From positions 1 to 24,835 of the forward strand of contig CADAPN010000014.1 of the NCBI GenBank assembly GCA_902789835.1: a stretch of 24,835 nucleotides of DNA, in the 5' to 3' direction. Positions within the stretch are counted from its first letter, which is position 1. The number at the start of each line of letters is the position of its first letter. Origin of the DNA: Oscillospiraceae bacterium (GTDB lineage: Bacteria; Bacillota_A; Clostridia; Oscillospirales; Oscillospiraceae). The position numbers and the translations under genes are program-made. This document shows, piece by piece, positions 1 through 6,143 of the stretch. The notes under the pieces are model-generated. The model had not been told where the DNA came from. It saw only the letters and a list, made by a program, of their open reading frames with translations, and made no database searches.

Positions 1-309
1 CTGCTGACCGACAAGTACATCCACGGCATCCCGGCGGATTCCAGAGCCGCCCACGATCCACGCTATCTGAAGCCTGACATGATCACGGAAGAGAAGATCA
101 CGAGGGTGGTGAAACTCAACGAACTGGCAGCAAAGCGCGGGGAGAGCCTGGCGCAGATGGCCTTGCAGTGGGTGCTGCGGGACGGGAGAGTGACCTCGGC
201 GCTGATCGGCGCCAGCCGGCCGGAGCAGATCCGCGAGAACATCAAAGCGCTGCAGTTCGCGGACTTTTCCGCGGAGGAACTGCAGGAGATCGACACCATT
301 CTTGCGTGA
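1..309 (+). CDS. Aldo/keto reductase, C-terminal part (gene enters from outside the window)
   Basis: The frame is open from base 1 to a TGA at 307-309 and gives the last 102 residues. The end has the typical aldo/keto reductase C-terminus: a segment on repeated calls to the cofactor helix (ESLAQMALQWVLRDGRVTSALIGASRPEQI), here seen as AQMALQWVLRD followed by SALIGASRPEQIREN, then a final helix ending in the LQEIDTILA tail. This region of the TIM barrel binds the NADPH 2'-phosphate (the S-RPEQ-EN pattern). The family reduces aldehydes and ketones with NADPH. The spacing resembles the YghZ (L-glyceraldehyde-3-phosphate reductase) branch, but the catalytic Asp/Tyr/Lys/His lie outside the window, so the substrate cannot be called. 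A truncated gene follows 19 bases later and was probably in the same operon. Confidence 0.88.
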   Translation: MLTDKYIHGIPADSRAAHDPRYLKPDMITEEKITRVVKLNELAAKRGESLAQMALQWVLRDGRVTSALIGASRPEQIRENIKALQFADFSAEELQEIDTILA

Positions 310-328
310 ACCGGGCAGGAGTAAGCGT

Positions 329-592
329 ATGGATTTTGTCACAATGATCGCCTCCGCCCATCCCTATCTGGACCGGTTTGACTATGACCACTATCCGGAC
401 TGTTTTGCGGAGTTTGAAGAAAACTGTGCCAGGTGGTTCACGGAGCACGAAGCTTTTCTATCTCATCAGATGATTAAGCCTGCAATCCGGAATTTCGTTG
501 TTCATTACCCGTTCGATATTTCTTACAAAAAATTCATAGCGTTTTCTGTGATACTTCACTCCATCGGGAAGACCTGCAGTATGCGGCGTTAA
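329..592 (+). pseudogene. Truncated 5' end of an unidentified gene, broken near position 450
   Basis: An ATG at 329 follows a good ribosome site (AGGAG, 8 bases upstream) 19 bases after the reductase stop, so it looks like a real gene start. The first 40 or so residues (MDFVTMIASAHPYLDRFDYD..., then an acidic and aromatic stretch to WFTEHE) read like a folded protein. From about 450 onward the frame only runs antisense through the 3' end of the convergent dehydrogenase gene, whose stop is at 458-460, and ends at 592. The simplest reading is that a rearrangement removed the rest of this gene and brought in the dehydrogenase. I do not recognise the family. The alternative, a genuine 87-residue protein, is less likely because its second half is a shadow of a real gene. 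Confidence 0.5.
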
Positions 593-1399
593 GATCACAT
601 TTTCGAGACTGCGGAACGGGTGATCGGGGCGTAAAGGTTCATCCTCAAAAACGTCCAGACAGGCGCCGCCGATCAGGCCCTTCTCCAATGCATGAAGGAG
701 CTGCGGCTCATCAATGACGCCGCCTCTTGAGGTGTTGATCAGGACAGCGTCGGCTTTCATTTTGGCAAGCACATCGGCGTTTATCATGTGCCGTGTACTT
801 TCATTCAGAGAAACATGCAGGCTGACAATATCGCTGTCACGCACCAGACTGTCCAGGTCTCTCTGTTCTATTCCCGCAGCGCCAGTTGGCTTGCGGCTGC
901 ATACCAGCACGTTCATATGAAAGGCATTACAGTATTCTGCCACTTTTTTGCCGACATGTCCGAATCCGACAAGGCCGATTGTTTTTTCCGTCAGTTCGGC
1001 TCCGCAATAGCTTAACCCGCCTTCATCGGAGTCCATCTTTAAAAACCGGTCAAGTTTTACAATGTTCTTGTACCAGCAGAGAATGAACGCCATGACATGT
1101 TCAGCTACGGCATTTGCATTTACACCCGCCGCGTTGCATACTTGGACACCATGCATGGTGCAGGCGCACAAATCAACATTGTCATATCCGGCGCCTGTCT
1201 GTACCAACTTCAGCTTCGGCGCTTTTTGAAGAATTTCATCGTTAATAAGGATGTGCTCAGGAATCAATACGTCTGCATCGGTCAATTCCTGCTCAGCCTC
1301 ATCCGGCATAACAATTCTGACAGTCCATGCACTTGGAAAACTTTCAAGGATTCTGTCTTTTGCTGCGTCCGGGAAAAAGCCTGTGATGACGACCTTCAT
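458..1399 (-). CDS. D-isomer-specific 2-hydroxyacid dehydrogenase
   Basis: A 313-residue NAD(P)-dependent dehydrogenase of the phosphoglycerate dehydrogenase/hydroxypyruvate reductase superfamily, interconverting a 2-keto acid and a D-2-hydroxy acid in the cytoplasm. The N-terminal catalytic half contains the LVQTGAGYDNVD segment. The Rossmann motif GFGHVG is at about residues 145-150. The NTSRGGVID motif carries catalytic Arg225, FEDEP carries Glu254, and TPHTAG carries the general acid/base His273. All three catalytic residues are therefore present. The ATG at 1397-1399 was chosen because AGGAGG lies 10 bases upstream; an in-frame ATG three codons earlier sits directly on that site. Its own promoter lies at 1476-1504. 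It stands alone, convergent with a broken gene, and the two sequence lines I counted in it are about 47-50% GC, lower than the neighbours. The substrate is not predictable; glyoxylate/hydroxypyruvate or phenylpyruvate are possible. Confidence 0.9.
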   Translation of the reverse strand: MKVVITGFFPDAAKDRILESFPSAWTVRIVMPDEAEQELTDADVLIPEHILINDEILQKAPKLKLVQTGAGYDNVDLCACTMHGVQVCNAAGVNANAVAEHVMAFILCWYKNIVKLDRFLKMDSDEGGLSYCGAELTEKTIGLVGFGHVGKKVAEYCNAFHMNVLVCSRKPTGAAGIEQRDLDSLVRDSDIVSLHVSLNESTRHMINADVLAKMKADAVLINTSRGGVIDEPQLLHALEKGLIGGACLDVFEDEPLRPDHPFRSLENVILTPHTAGLPDGVKYHRKRYEFFVRNIERVMNNEIPDCRLNHLMR

Positions 1400-1475
1400 A
1401 GAACACATGCCTCCTCGTTTGTGGATTGTTTGCTGTGCACAAGATTCTCGCTTCTTTATGAAGCACTGTAAATGC

Positions 1476-1504
1476 AGTATAAACAAATTAACATATTACG
1501 TCAA
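1476..1504 (-). promoter_or_regulatory. Sigma-A-type promoter of the 2-hydroxyacid dehydrogenase
   Basis: Read on the minus strand, TTGACG (1499-1504) and TATACT (1476-1481) are separated by exactly 17 bases of AT-rich DNA. The start codon is about 77 bases downstream of the -10. The promoter is back to back with the one at 1542-1570. Confidence 0.65.
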
Positions 1505-1541
1505 TGGGTTATAAGAGAAATGGGAGCACCTTTTTTCCCTC

Positions 1542-1570
1542 TTGACAGATCATGCGGAACGTGATATAAA
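1542..1570 (+). promoter_or_regulatory. Near-consensus promoter of the cystine-transporter operon
   Basis: TTGACA at 1542-1547 and TATAAA at 1565-1570 are separated by 17 bases, close to the sigma-A consensus. Transcription would start near 1577, about 37 bases before the leader-peptide ATG. Such a strong promoter fits a unit controlled downstream by a repressor or by termination. Confidence 0.75.
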
Positions 1571-1574
1571 CATA

Positions 1575-1595
1575 CTTACCCGATAGGGAAATAAG
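1575..1595 (+). promoter_or_regulatory. Imperfect inverted repeat just after the -10, possible repressor operator
   Basis: The bases CTTACCC-GATA-GGG-AAA-TAAG form an interrupted inverted repeat at the expected transcription start. An Rrf2-type cysteine regulator (CymR-like) or another repressor could bind here and block the strong promoter. This rests only on the symmetry and on the transporter type; no regulator gene is in the window. Confidence 0.25.
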
Positions 1596-1613
1596 AAATT
1601 TGAGGAGACATCC

Positions 1614-1694
1614 ATGAAACGCACAGATTCCAAGTCCATCCTGTGTTGTGCCGCACGCTGTGAGATGCGTGTGCGATTTGGCATGCCCAGGTGA
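1614..1694 (+). CDS. Cys-containing leader peptide (26 residues) ahead of the cystine transporter
   Basis: An ATG at 1614 is preceded by GAGGAG 6-7 bases upstream and opens 26 codons ending in TGA at 1692. The peptide begins MKRTDSKSILCC, continues AARCEMRVRF and ends GMPR. It has adjacent Cys codons at positions 11 and 12, a third at 16, and several basic residues. It lies between a near-consensus promoter and a strong intrinsic terminator (1714-1745), and the first large gene downstream is a cystine-type transporter. That order is the one expected of a leader peptide sensing charged tRNA-Cys or cysteine through ribosome stalling. The ribosome site and the codon content are visible; the attenuation role is inference. 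A small functional Cys peptide is the alternative. Confidence 0.6.
   Translation: MKRTDSKSILCCAARCEMRVRFGMPR
1652..1675 (+). other. RNA hairpin inside the leader-peptide coding region
   Basis: CGCACGC (1652-1658) can pair with GCGTG...CG (1667-1675, with a two-base bulge) over an 8-base loop, immediately downstream of the paired Cys codons. A ribosome paused at those codons would reach into this stem, so it could be the switching element. Pairing was judged by eye only. Confidence 0.35.
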
Positions 1695-1713
1695 TGTTTC
1701 CTTCCGATGTTCA

Positions 1714-1745
1714 GGCGGGGAGCTCGATGGGCTCCCCGCTTTTTT
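1714..1745 (+). terminator. Intrinsic terminator between leader peptide and cystine transporter (putative attenuator)
   Basis: GCGGGGAGC (1715-1723) and GCTCCCCGC (1731-1739) form a perfect 9-bp stem with a 7-base loop, followed by six T. It starts 20 bases after the leader-peptide stop and 150 bases before the transporter, inside the same transcription unit. This is the position of an attenuator rather than of an end-of-operon terminator. Confidence 0.85.
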
Positions 1746-1780
1746 ATGGGACAATACCCCTTCCATTGGAGGTTTAAGCA

Positions 1781-1858
1781 ATGATCTTTCTGATTCGACG
1801 CTGGAAAACGGACCGATGTCGTCCGGTTCTTATTTTTTCCGCACAGACTTCATTCTGA
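1781..1858 (+). CDS. Second mini-ORF (25 residues) in the transporter leader region
   Basis: An ATG at 1781 lies 8 bases after GGAGG (in CATTGGAGGTTTAAGC) and opens 25 codons to TGA at 1856. The product begins MIFLIRRWKTDRCRPVLIF: hydrophobic ends around a basic centre, with one Cys. A weak stem (CGGAC 1809-1813 with GTCCG 1821-1825) followed by T6 at 1833-1838 lies inside it. It is too short to assign a function. It could be a second leader peptide, or could couple translation to the transporter, whose own ribosome site is poor. The ribosome site is the main evidence. Confidence 0.35.
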   Translation: MIFLIRRWKTDRCRPVLIFSAQTSF

Positions 1859-1891
1859 CCACAGGTCAATCAAAAGAAAGAAGAATTTGTC

Positions 1892-3280
1892 ATGCAAATA
1901 CTGCTGTCCGTACGCTGGATGCCGTTTCTGGCCCTGGACGTCACTCTGCTTGCGTTTGTTCTGCTTCGGGTTCTGGAAGACCGGATGAACTGGTCCCTTG
2001 TCATTCTCCTCGCGCTGGTGCTGGGGGCAGGAATCGGTGTTCTGTTTGCCTCGGAAGGAAACGCATGGCTGCTCTGGGTCGATTTCCTCGGAAATCTTTA
2101 CATCAGGCTCCTGAAGCTTCTGGTATCTCCGGTTATTTTCCTCTCCATCGTGTCAGGCATCATCAGTCTGAGAGGGCGTGCCAATGCCGGAAGTCTCGGA
2201 CTTCGGTCGGTTTTCTGGCTGCTGCTTCAGGCCGCGCTCGCAATTCTGCTGAGTCTGCTGGCCGGTCAGGTCCTGAACATCGGCAGCGACGCGACAGCCC
2301 TTTTCCGCGAGCTTGATACGCTGGATGAGAGTACCGTCAGTGCCTATGCCGGATTGACACAGCCTTTTCACCAGGTACTGGAAAATCTCCTTCCCGAGAA
2401 CGTCGTCGGAGATTTTGCAAACAACAATGTCCCGGCTCTGATTATAACCGGCGTGGCGGTCGCGGCGGCTTATCTCGCGATTGCGGAGAAGGAAGGCGAG
2501 GAGCTTGTCCGGCCTTTCTCGCGGCTGATTGACGCGGCACGAAAAATCGTCTTCAAAATCCTTGAAGTCGTCATTGATCTCACCCCCTATGCGGTGCTGT
2601 GCCTCATCGCCGGAGCGGCCAGCAGACTTCTGGAGAGCAGAGAGTCCATGCTTCAGCTTCTGCTGCTGACGGTGGTGATCTATGCCGTCTGCCTGGTACA
2701 TACATACCTTCTGGGCGGGCTTATCATTTGGGGTGCGGCAAAGCTTTCGCCGCTGCGCTTCTTCCGCAAGATCTTCCCGGCGCAGATGACCGCGTTCAGT
2801 ACCCAGTCCAGCGTCGGGACGCTCCCGGTAACGGTGCGCTGCCTGAAGGACGAGGTAGGCGTTTCCGAAGAAGTTGCGGATTTTACCGCTTCTCTCGGCA
2901 CCACCATCGGGATGCCGGGCTGCACCTGCGTATGGCCGGTTCTGCTGGCCCTGTTCTATGTTCATGCAGCCGGGCTTTCCTGGAGTGCAGGGGACTATCT
3001 TACCCTGGCGGTCACGGCCTTTTTCCTTTCCATCGGCAGCGCGGGGGTTCCCGGAATTGCGGTGGTCTCGGCAATTGCGCTCTTCAGTGCCATCGGTCTT
3101 CCGGTAGGGGCGGTGGTTCTGATGATTCCCATCAACACCATCTCGGATATGATCCGCACGCTGGATAACGTTTCCAGCGCCTCCATCGCCGCCGCGGCTG
3201 TGGCGCGGAAAAACGGACTGCTGGACGACACGGTTTTTACCGCCGAAACCGGCAGAACAGGAAAGGAGCAGATCGCATGA
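1892..3280 (+). CDS. L-cystine/cation symporter of the DAACS (glutamate/dicarboxylate carrier) family, TcyP-like
   Basis: A 462-residue integral membrane carrier with about nine hydrophobic segments and the DAACS fold. The re-entrant loop HP1 shows FSTQSSVGTLPVTVRC, like the FTSRSSAGAMP stretch I recall for Bacillus TcyP. The transport-core motif, NMDGT in glutamate and C4-dicarboxylate carriers, is replaced by TTIGMPGCTCVWP, which matches the G-C-x-x-x-x-P form of TcyP. Like TcyP it has an extra N-terminal hydrophobic segment (LDVTLLAFVLLRVL) before the usual first helix. The likely role is sodium- or proton-driven import of cystine. The ATG at 1892 has only a weak purine-rich ribosome site (AAGAAAGAAG); an in-frame ATG at 1985 is possible but would lose the first helix. 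The stop overlaps the next start (ATGA). The Cys leader and terminator upstream support a sulfur amino acid role. A different amino-acid substrate cannot be excluded. Confidence 0.82.
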   Translation: MQILLSVRWMPFLALDVTLLAFVLLRVLEDRMNWSLVILLALVLGAGIGVLFASEGNAWLLWVDFLGNLYIRLLKLLVSPVIFLSIVSGIISLRGRANAGSLGLRSVFWLLLQAALAILLSLLAGQVLNIGSDATALFRELDTLDESTVSAYAGLTQPFHQVLENLLPENVVGDFANNNVPALIITGVAVAAAYLAIAEKEGEELVRPFSRLIDAARKIVFKILEVVIDLTPYAVLCLIAGAASRLLESRESMLQLLLLTVVIYAVCLVHTYLLGGLIIWGAAKLSPLRFFRKIFPAQMTAFSTQSSVGTLPVTVRCLKDEVGVSEEVADFTASLGTTIGMPGCTCVWPVLLALFYVHAAGLSWSAGDYLTLAVTAFFLSIGSAGVPGIAVVSAIALFSAIGLPVGAVVLMIPINTISDMIRTLDNVSSASIAAAAVARKNGLLDDTVFTAETGRTGKEQIA

Positions 3281-3786
3281 AAAAAACAGCCCTTTTTCTG
3301 ATCCTGCTGGTATTGGGCGGGATTTTCGGAGGGCTCTCCCTCGCTTCAGCTCATTATGCCGAGGAGCAGATCACGCAGGCCATCGACGCGCTGGGTGAAG
3401 TCCGCTATGACGAAGAGAGCCGTGCGCTGCTTGAGGCTGCGGATGCGGCTTTGGCCGCCGCGGATCCGGATTTCCATCTGGAAAGGAAGATCCCGAACCT
3501 TCAGGCCCTGAAAGAAGCAAAACTTGAGTATGTCAAGCTCGCCATCCGGGATATGTACATCTCAATCCGGGACAAAGAGCCGGAAGAGCTCATCCGGGAA
3601 AAGCTTCAAAGCGCCGAGGAGGCTTTCGACACATTCCTGACGGAAGAGGATATCCCTCTTCTGAAAAACTATCCCGATCTTGAGGCGGCCCGCGCAAAGT
3701 ACGGTCCGGATGCTGAGCGGCAGGCTCAGGAGCCGGCCGCGCCGCAGCCTGCGGCGGCCGCTGTGCCGGAGCTCTGCCCTGCCTGA
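3277..3786 (+). CDS. Small exported helical protein of the cystine-transporter operon, unknown function
   Basis: 169 residues, translationally coupled to the transporter through an ATGA overlap. The N-terminus is a lysine pair followed by a hydrophobic core ending LSLASA, a likely signal peptide (cleavage near residue 25) or a membrane anchor. The body (residues about 28-145) is charged and almost certainly helical, with repeated E/A/L patterns such as ALLEAADAALAAADPDF and REKLQSAEEAFDTFL. The tail is rich in Ala, Pro and Gln and ends VPELCPA, giving a single Cys three residues from the C-terminus. I do not recognise the family. Coupling to the carrier and to the thioredoxin-like protein downstream suggests an extracytoplasmic accessory or binding subunit, and the lone terminal Cys could form a mixed disulfide. 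This is inference. Confidence 0.75.
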   Translation: MKKTALFLILLVLGGIFGGLSLASAHYAEEQITQAIDALGEVRYDEESRALLEAADAALAAADPDFHLERKIPNLQALKEAKLEYVKLAIRDMYISIRDKEPEELIREKLQSAEEAFDTFLTEEDIPLLKNYPDLEAARAKYGPDAERQAQEPAAPQPAAAAVPELCPA

Positions 3787-3835
3787 TCCGGCCGGTTTAT
3801 CCAACAATTTGATTACCTTAAAGGAGTTATATATT

Positions 3836-5254
3836 ATGAAACGTTTAATGTCTGTCCTCACCGTTCTTGTGCTATTGCTCTCGCTTGCGCTGCCCGCGTG
3901 GGCCGATACGGCGCTGACATCCTCCGAAGAAACCCAGAACCTCCAGAAAGCCTATTACAACAGTGATTATGCCTATCTCGAGGATCCGGATTCCGTATTC
4001 AGCGCCCTGACGCTGGAGGAAGCGATTTATCTCTTCCGGCAGGAGGGAAACTACCTTCTGCTTCTGGGCGGCAGCTGGTGCGGCAACACCACGCCGGTCA
4101 TCGGCTACATCGACCAGGTCGCGAAGGAATACGGCATTGATACCATTTACAATCTGGACTTCCGTCTCGACGGGACAAACCGCGCCTCCCACATTCGCGA
4201 AACCAACGGCGCAAGCTCAGAGGGCACTGTGCTTCCCGGCAGTCTCTACAATTACCTGTATGGCGAGCTGGTGACAAATTATCTTGTAAACCTCAACGAC
4301 TTTGTGGAGTATCGGGTGGATACCGAGTCCGCGGTCACCTACACCGATTCTGACGGTGAGGAGGTCACAGTCCCCAAGGTTCAGGTCCCCTTCCTCTTCC
4401 TGTACAACAGGGACAACACCGATGCCGACGGCAATCCCGCTCCCATCGTGGCGGGCCTTGAACTTATGAAGGTGCGGGACGACTTTGTCACGGACAATGT
4501 CGAGAACGCGGAGGCCGTTGACGAATACAAGGCCATTCTCCGGGAAAGCGTATTTGACGCAGCTTCCGAAACGAAGCTCAGCCGCTTCAGCAGTGCGGAT
4601 TATATCCGGCTTGCCTATAATGAGAAAGCGGAGCAGGAGATCTTCGCACCGGACGAACAGATTAATATTCAGCCGGTTACCTATAGGCAGCTGACGTGGC
4701 TGCTGGAGCAGGACGGCTCCTATCTGATCCTCCTGGGCGGCAGCTGGTGCGGAAATACACGGGCGGTGATCAAGATCATCAACGACTATGCCGTCCGAAA
4801 TCATGTCACCGTCTATAACTTTGACACCAAGCTGGACGGCGGCTACGCCCGTAAGTTCTGGGGATATGAGAAGGATCTGCACATCCGGGACAACAGCAAT
4901 GAATTTGTCGGCCTCTATGTGGATCTGGTCTCCGAGTACTTCCCCAACATCGAAACCGAATATGCCATTGACAGTGAAAACAATATCTTTACCGTGAATG
5001 CCGAAGGAGAGACCGTCACGGTCAACAAGCTGCAGGTGCCCTATTTCCTGGCATACACCAAGGGTCTGGAAGATGACATCGGTCATTTTGTCCCCATCAC
5101 CGCCTATCACGAGCAGATGCTCACGCTGGACGCGGACGCGGAGGACTACGTCTACAGCGAGGAAAACTATGCCGCCTATACGGCCGGAACCTATGCCGTG
5201 ATTCAATCCTATGCCGATCAGCTCGGCATTGAGGCGTTTGATCTCACCGATTGA
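3836..5254 (+). CDS. Secreted tandem thioredoxin-like protein with two single-Cys WCGN sites
   Basis: 472 residues. The ATG at 3836 has AAGGAG 9 bases upstream; the open frame extends further 5' but overlaps the previous gene. Residues 1-23 are a signal peptide ending AWA with no lipobox. Two homologous thioredoxin-like domains follow. Domain 1 (about 55-215) has LLLLGGSWCGNT around Cys82 and KVQVPFLF around Pro185. Domain 2 (about 278-430) has LILLGGSWCGNT around Cys305 and KLQVPYFL around Pro402. A beta-strand, WCGN, a helix, a strand containing (N)LDFRLDG or FDTKLDG, and then the Val-Pro loop match the thioredoxin order. The second Cys of CxxC is replaced by Thr (C-G-N-T). Cys82 and Cys305 are the only Cys in the mature protein. 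It cannot work as an ordinary dithiol reductase on its own. It may form mixed disulfides, bind cystine or cysteine, or pair its two sites. A bidirectional terminator follows. Confidence 0.82.
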   Translation: MKRLMSVLTVLVLLLSLALPAWADTALTSSEETQNLQKAYYNSDYAYLEDPDSVFSALTLEEAIYLFRQEGNYLLLLGGSWCGNTTPVIGYIDQVAKEYGIDTIYNLDFRLDGTNRASHIRETNGASSEGTVLPGSLYNYLYGELVTNYLVNLNDFVEYRVDTESAVTYTDSDGEEVTVPKVQVPFLFLYNRDNTDADGNPAPIVAGLELMKVRDDFVTDNVENAEAVDEYKAILRESVFDAASETKLSRFSSADYIRLAYNEKAEQEIFAPDEQINIQPVTYRQLTWLLEQDGSYLILLGGSWCGNTRAVIKIINDYAVRNHVTVYNFDTKLDGGYARKFWGYEKDLHIRDNSNEFVGLYVDLVSEYFPNIETEYAIDSENNIFTVNAEGETVTVNKLQVPYFLAYTKGLEDDIGHFVPITAYHEQMLTLDADAEDYVYSEENYAAYTAGTYAVIQSYADQLGIEAFDLTD

Positions 5255-5283
5255 CGGGAACGCATCCCGTTAGAATAAAAAAG

Positions 5284-5321
5284 ACGGAGTTTCCTGAGTG
5301 TTTCAGGAGACTCCGTTTTTT
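5284..5321 (+). terminator. Bidirectional terminator between the cystine operon and frlD
   Basis: ACGGAGT-T-TCCTGA (5284-5297) pairs with TCAGGA-G-ACTCCGT (to 5316) around a short loop, followed by six T on the plus strand. The plus-strand A-run just before it (5277-5282) gives a T-run on the minus strand. It therefore serves both the thioredoxin-like gene and the leftward frlD. A smaller hairpin (ACGGGA/TCCCGT, about 5254-5270) precedes it. Confidence 0.85.
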
Positions 5322-5357
5322 GATCCGGCGAGTAATTCCGGCATTCTCATGCGCCTG

Positions 5358-6143
5358 TTACCAGGCGCCTTTGTGGCCGATGGTGACGGCGGCTTTTTCC
5401 GCGCCTGCCTGCATACACTCCGGCAAAGCGTTCCCGGAGAGCCAGCTGACCAGGAAGCCGGCAATAAAGCTGTCGCCTGCTCCCATGGTGTCGATCAGGG
5501 CGCAGGGAGCGGGGGCGCAGGAAACGAAGCACCGTCCGTCATAGGCCAGACTCCCCTGTGCACCGCGGGTGGCGATTACCAGCTTCGGCCCGGCGGCAGA
5601 CACAGCCAGGATCTTTTCTTTCAGGCTGCTGTCATCCAGCGCATCATCCGAGAAAAAAGCAATGTCTGTATGTGGGAGGGCGATCCGACCCGCGGGGTCA
5701 AACGGGCGCTCTGCGCCGTCGAAGGCAACGGGAATGCCCATAGCGCGGATGGCTTCCAGGCTGTGTTCCGCATGTCCCCAGAGGCCGGTCACAGCCAGGT
5801 CACACGCTCCAAGGAAACGAAAATCCTCCGGAAGAAGAGAGAATTCCGCCATGACGCCTTCGTCGTAGTCACCGAGAACCCGGTCTCCGTTTACATGCGA
5901 GACATGGCAGAGTGCGGTGGCACCGGGCAGCCGCTGCACATGCGAGACGTCGACACCCTCTTCCGAGAGCCTGCGGAGCAGCAGGTCTCCGTAAGGGTCT
6001 GTTCCGACCGCGCCGAGATAAGCTGTCTGTGCGCCCAGACTGCGGGCATAGACGGCGACATTTACCGGGTTTCCGCCCGGAAATGCCAGGCCGCTTTCCT
6101 CATAGTAGTCGATGCAGTTGTCACCGATACAGGCGATTTTCAT
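5358..6143 (-). CDS. frlD: Fructoselysine 6-kinase (PfkB family)
   Basis: 261 residues, the same length I recall for E. coli FrlD. It phosphorylates fructoselysine (a glucose-lysine Amadori product) at C6 with ATP in the cytoplasm. The N-terminus MKIACIGDNCIDYYEESGLAFPGGNPVNVAVY aligns closely with the E. coli start, shown here in parts as IGDNCID and FPGGNPVNVAVY. GDYDEGVMAEF, LWGHAE and the C-terminal GAW also match. The PfkB signature DTMGAGDSFIAGF lies at residues 218-230, with catalytic Asp224. The ATG at 6141-6143 overlaps the frlC stop as ATGA, so the two are translationally coupled. It is the last gene of the leftward operon and is followed by a terminator. A related Amadori substrate (another amino acid) is possible, since the specificity of these kinases cannot be read from motifs. 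Confidence 0.92.
   Translation of the reverse strand: MKIACIGDNCIDYYEESGLAFPGGNPVNVAVYARSLGAQTAYLGAVGTDPYGDLLLRRLSEEGVDVSHVQRLPGATALCHVSHVNGDRVLGDYDEGVMAEFSLLPEDFRFLGACDLAVTGLWGHAEHSLEAIRAMGIPVAFDGAERPFDPAGRIALPHTDIAFFSDDALDDSSLKEKILAVSAAGPKLVIATRGAQGSLAYDGRCFVSCAPAPCALIDTMGAGDSFIAGFLVSWLSGNALPECMQAGAEKAAVTIGHKGAW

Noticed and set aside
1575..1745. T-box, SAM or other known riboswitch in the cystine-operon leader
   Set aside because: There is no T-box sequence (TGGNACCGCG-type) and no recognisable SAM aptamer. A short coding leader with a terminator explains the region better.
4217..5206. 329-codon open frame on the minus strand
   Set aside because: Antisense to the tandem thioredoxin-like gene, whose signal peptide and duplicated motifs show that the plus strand is coding.
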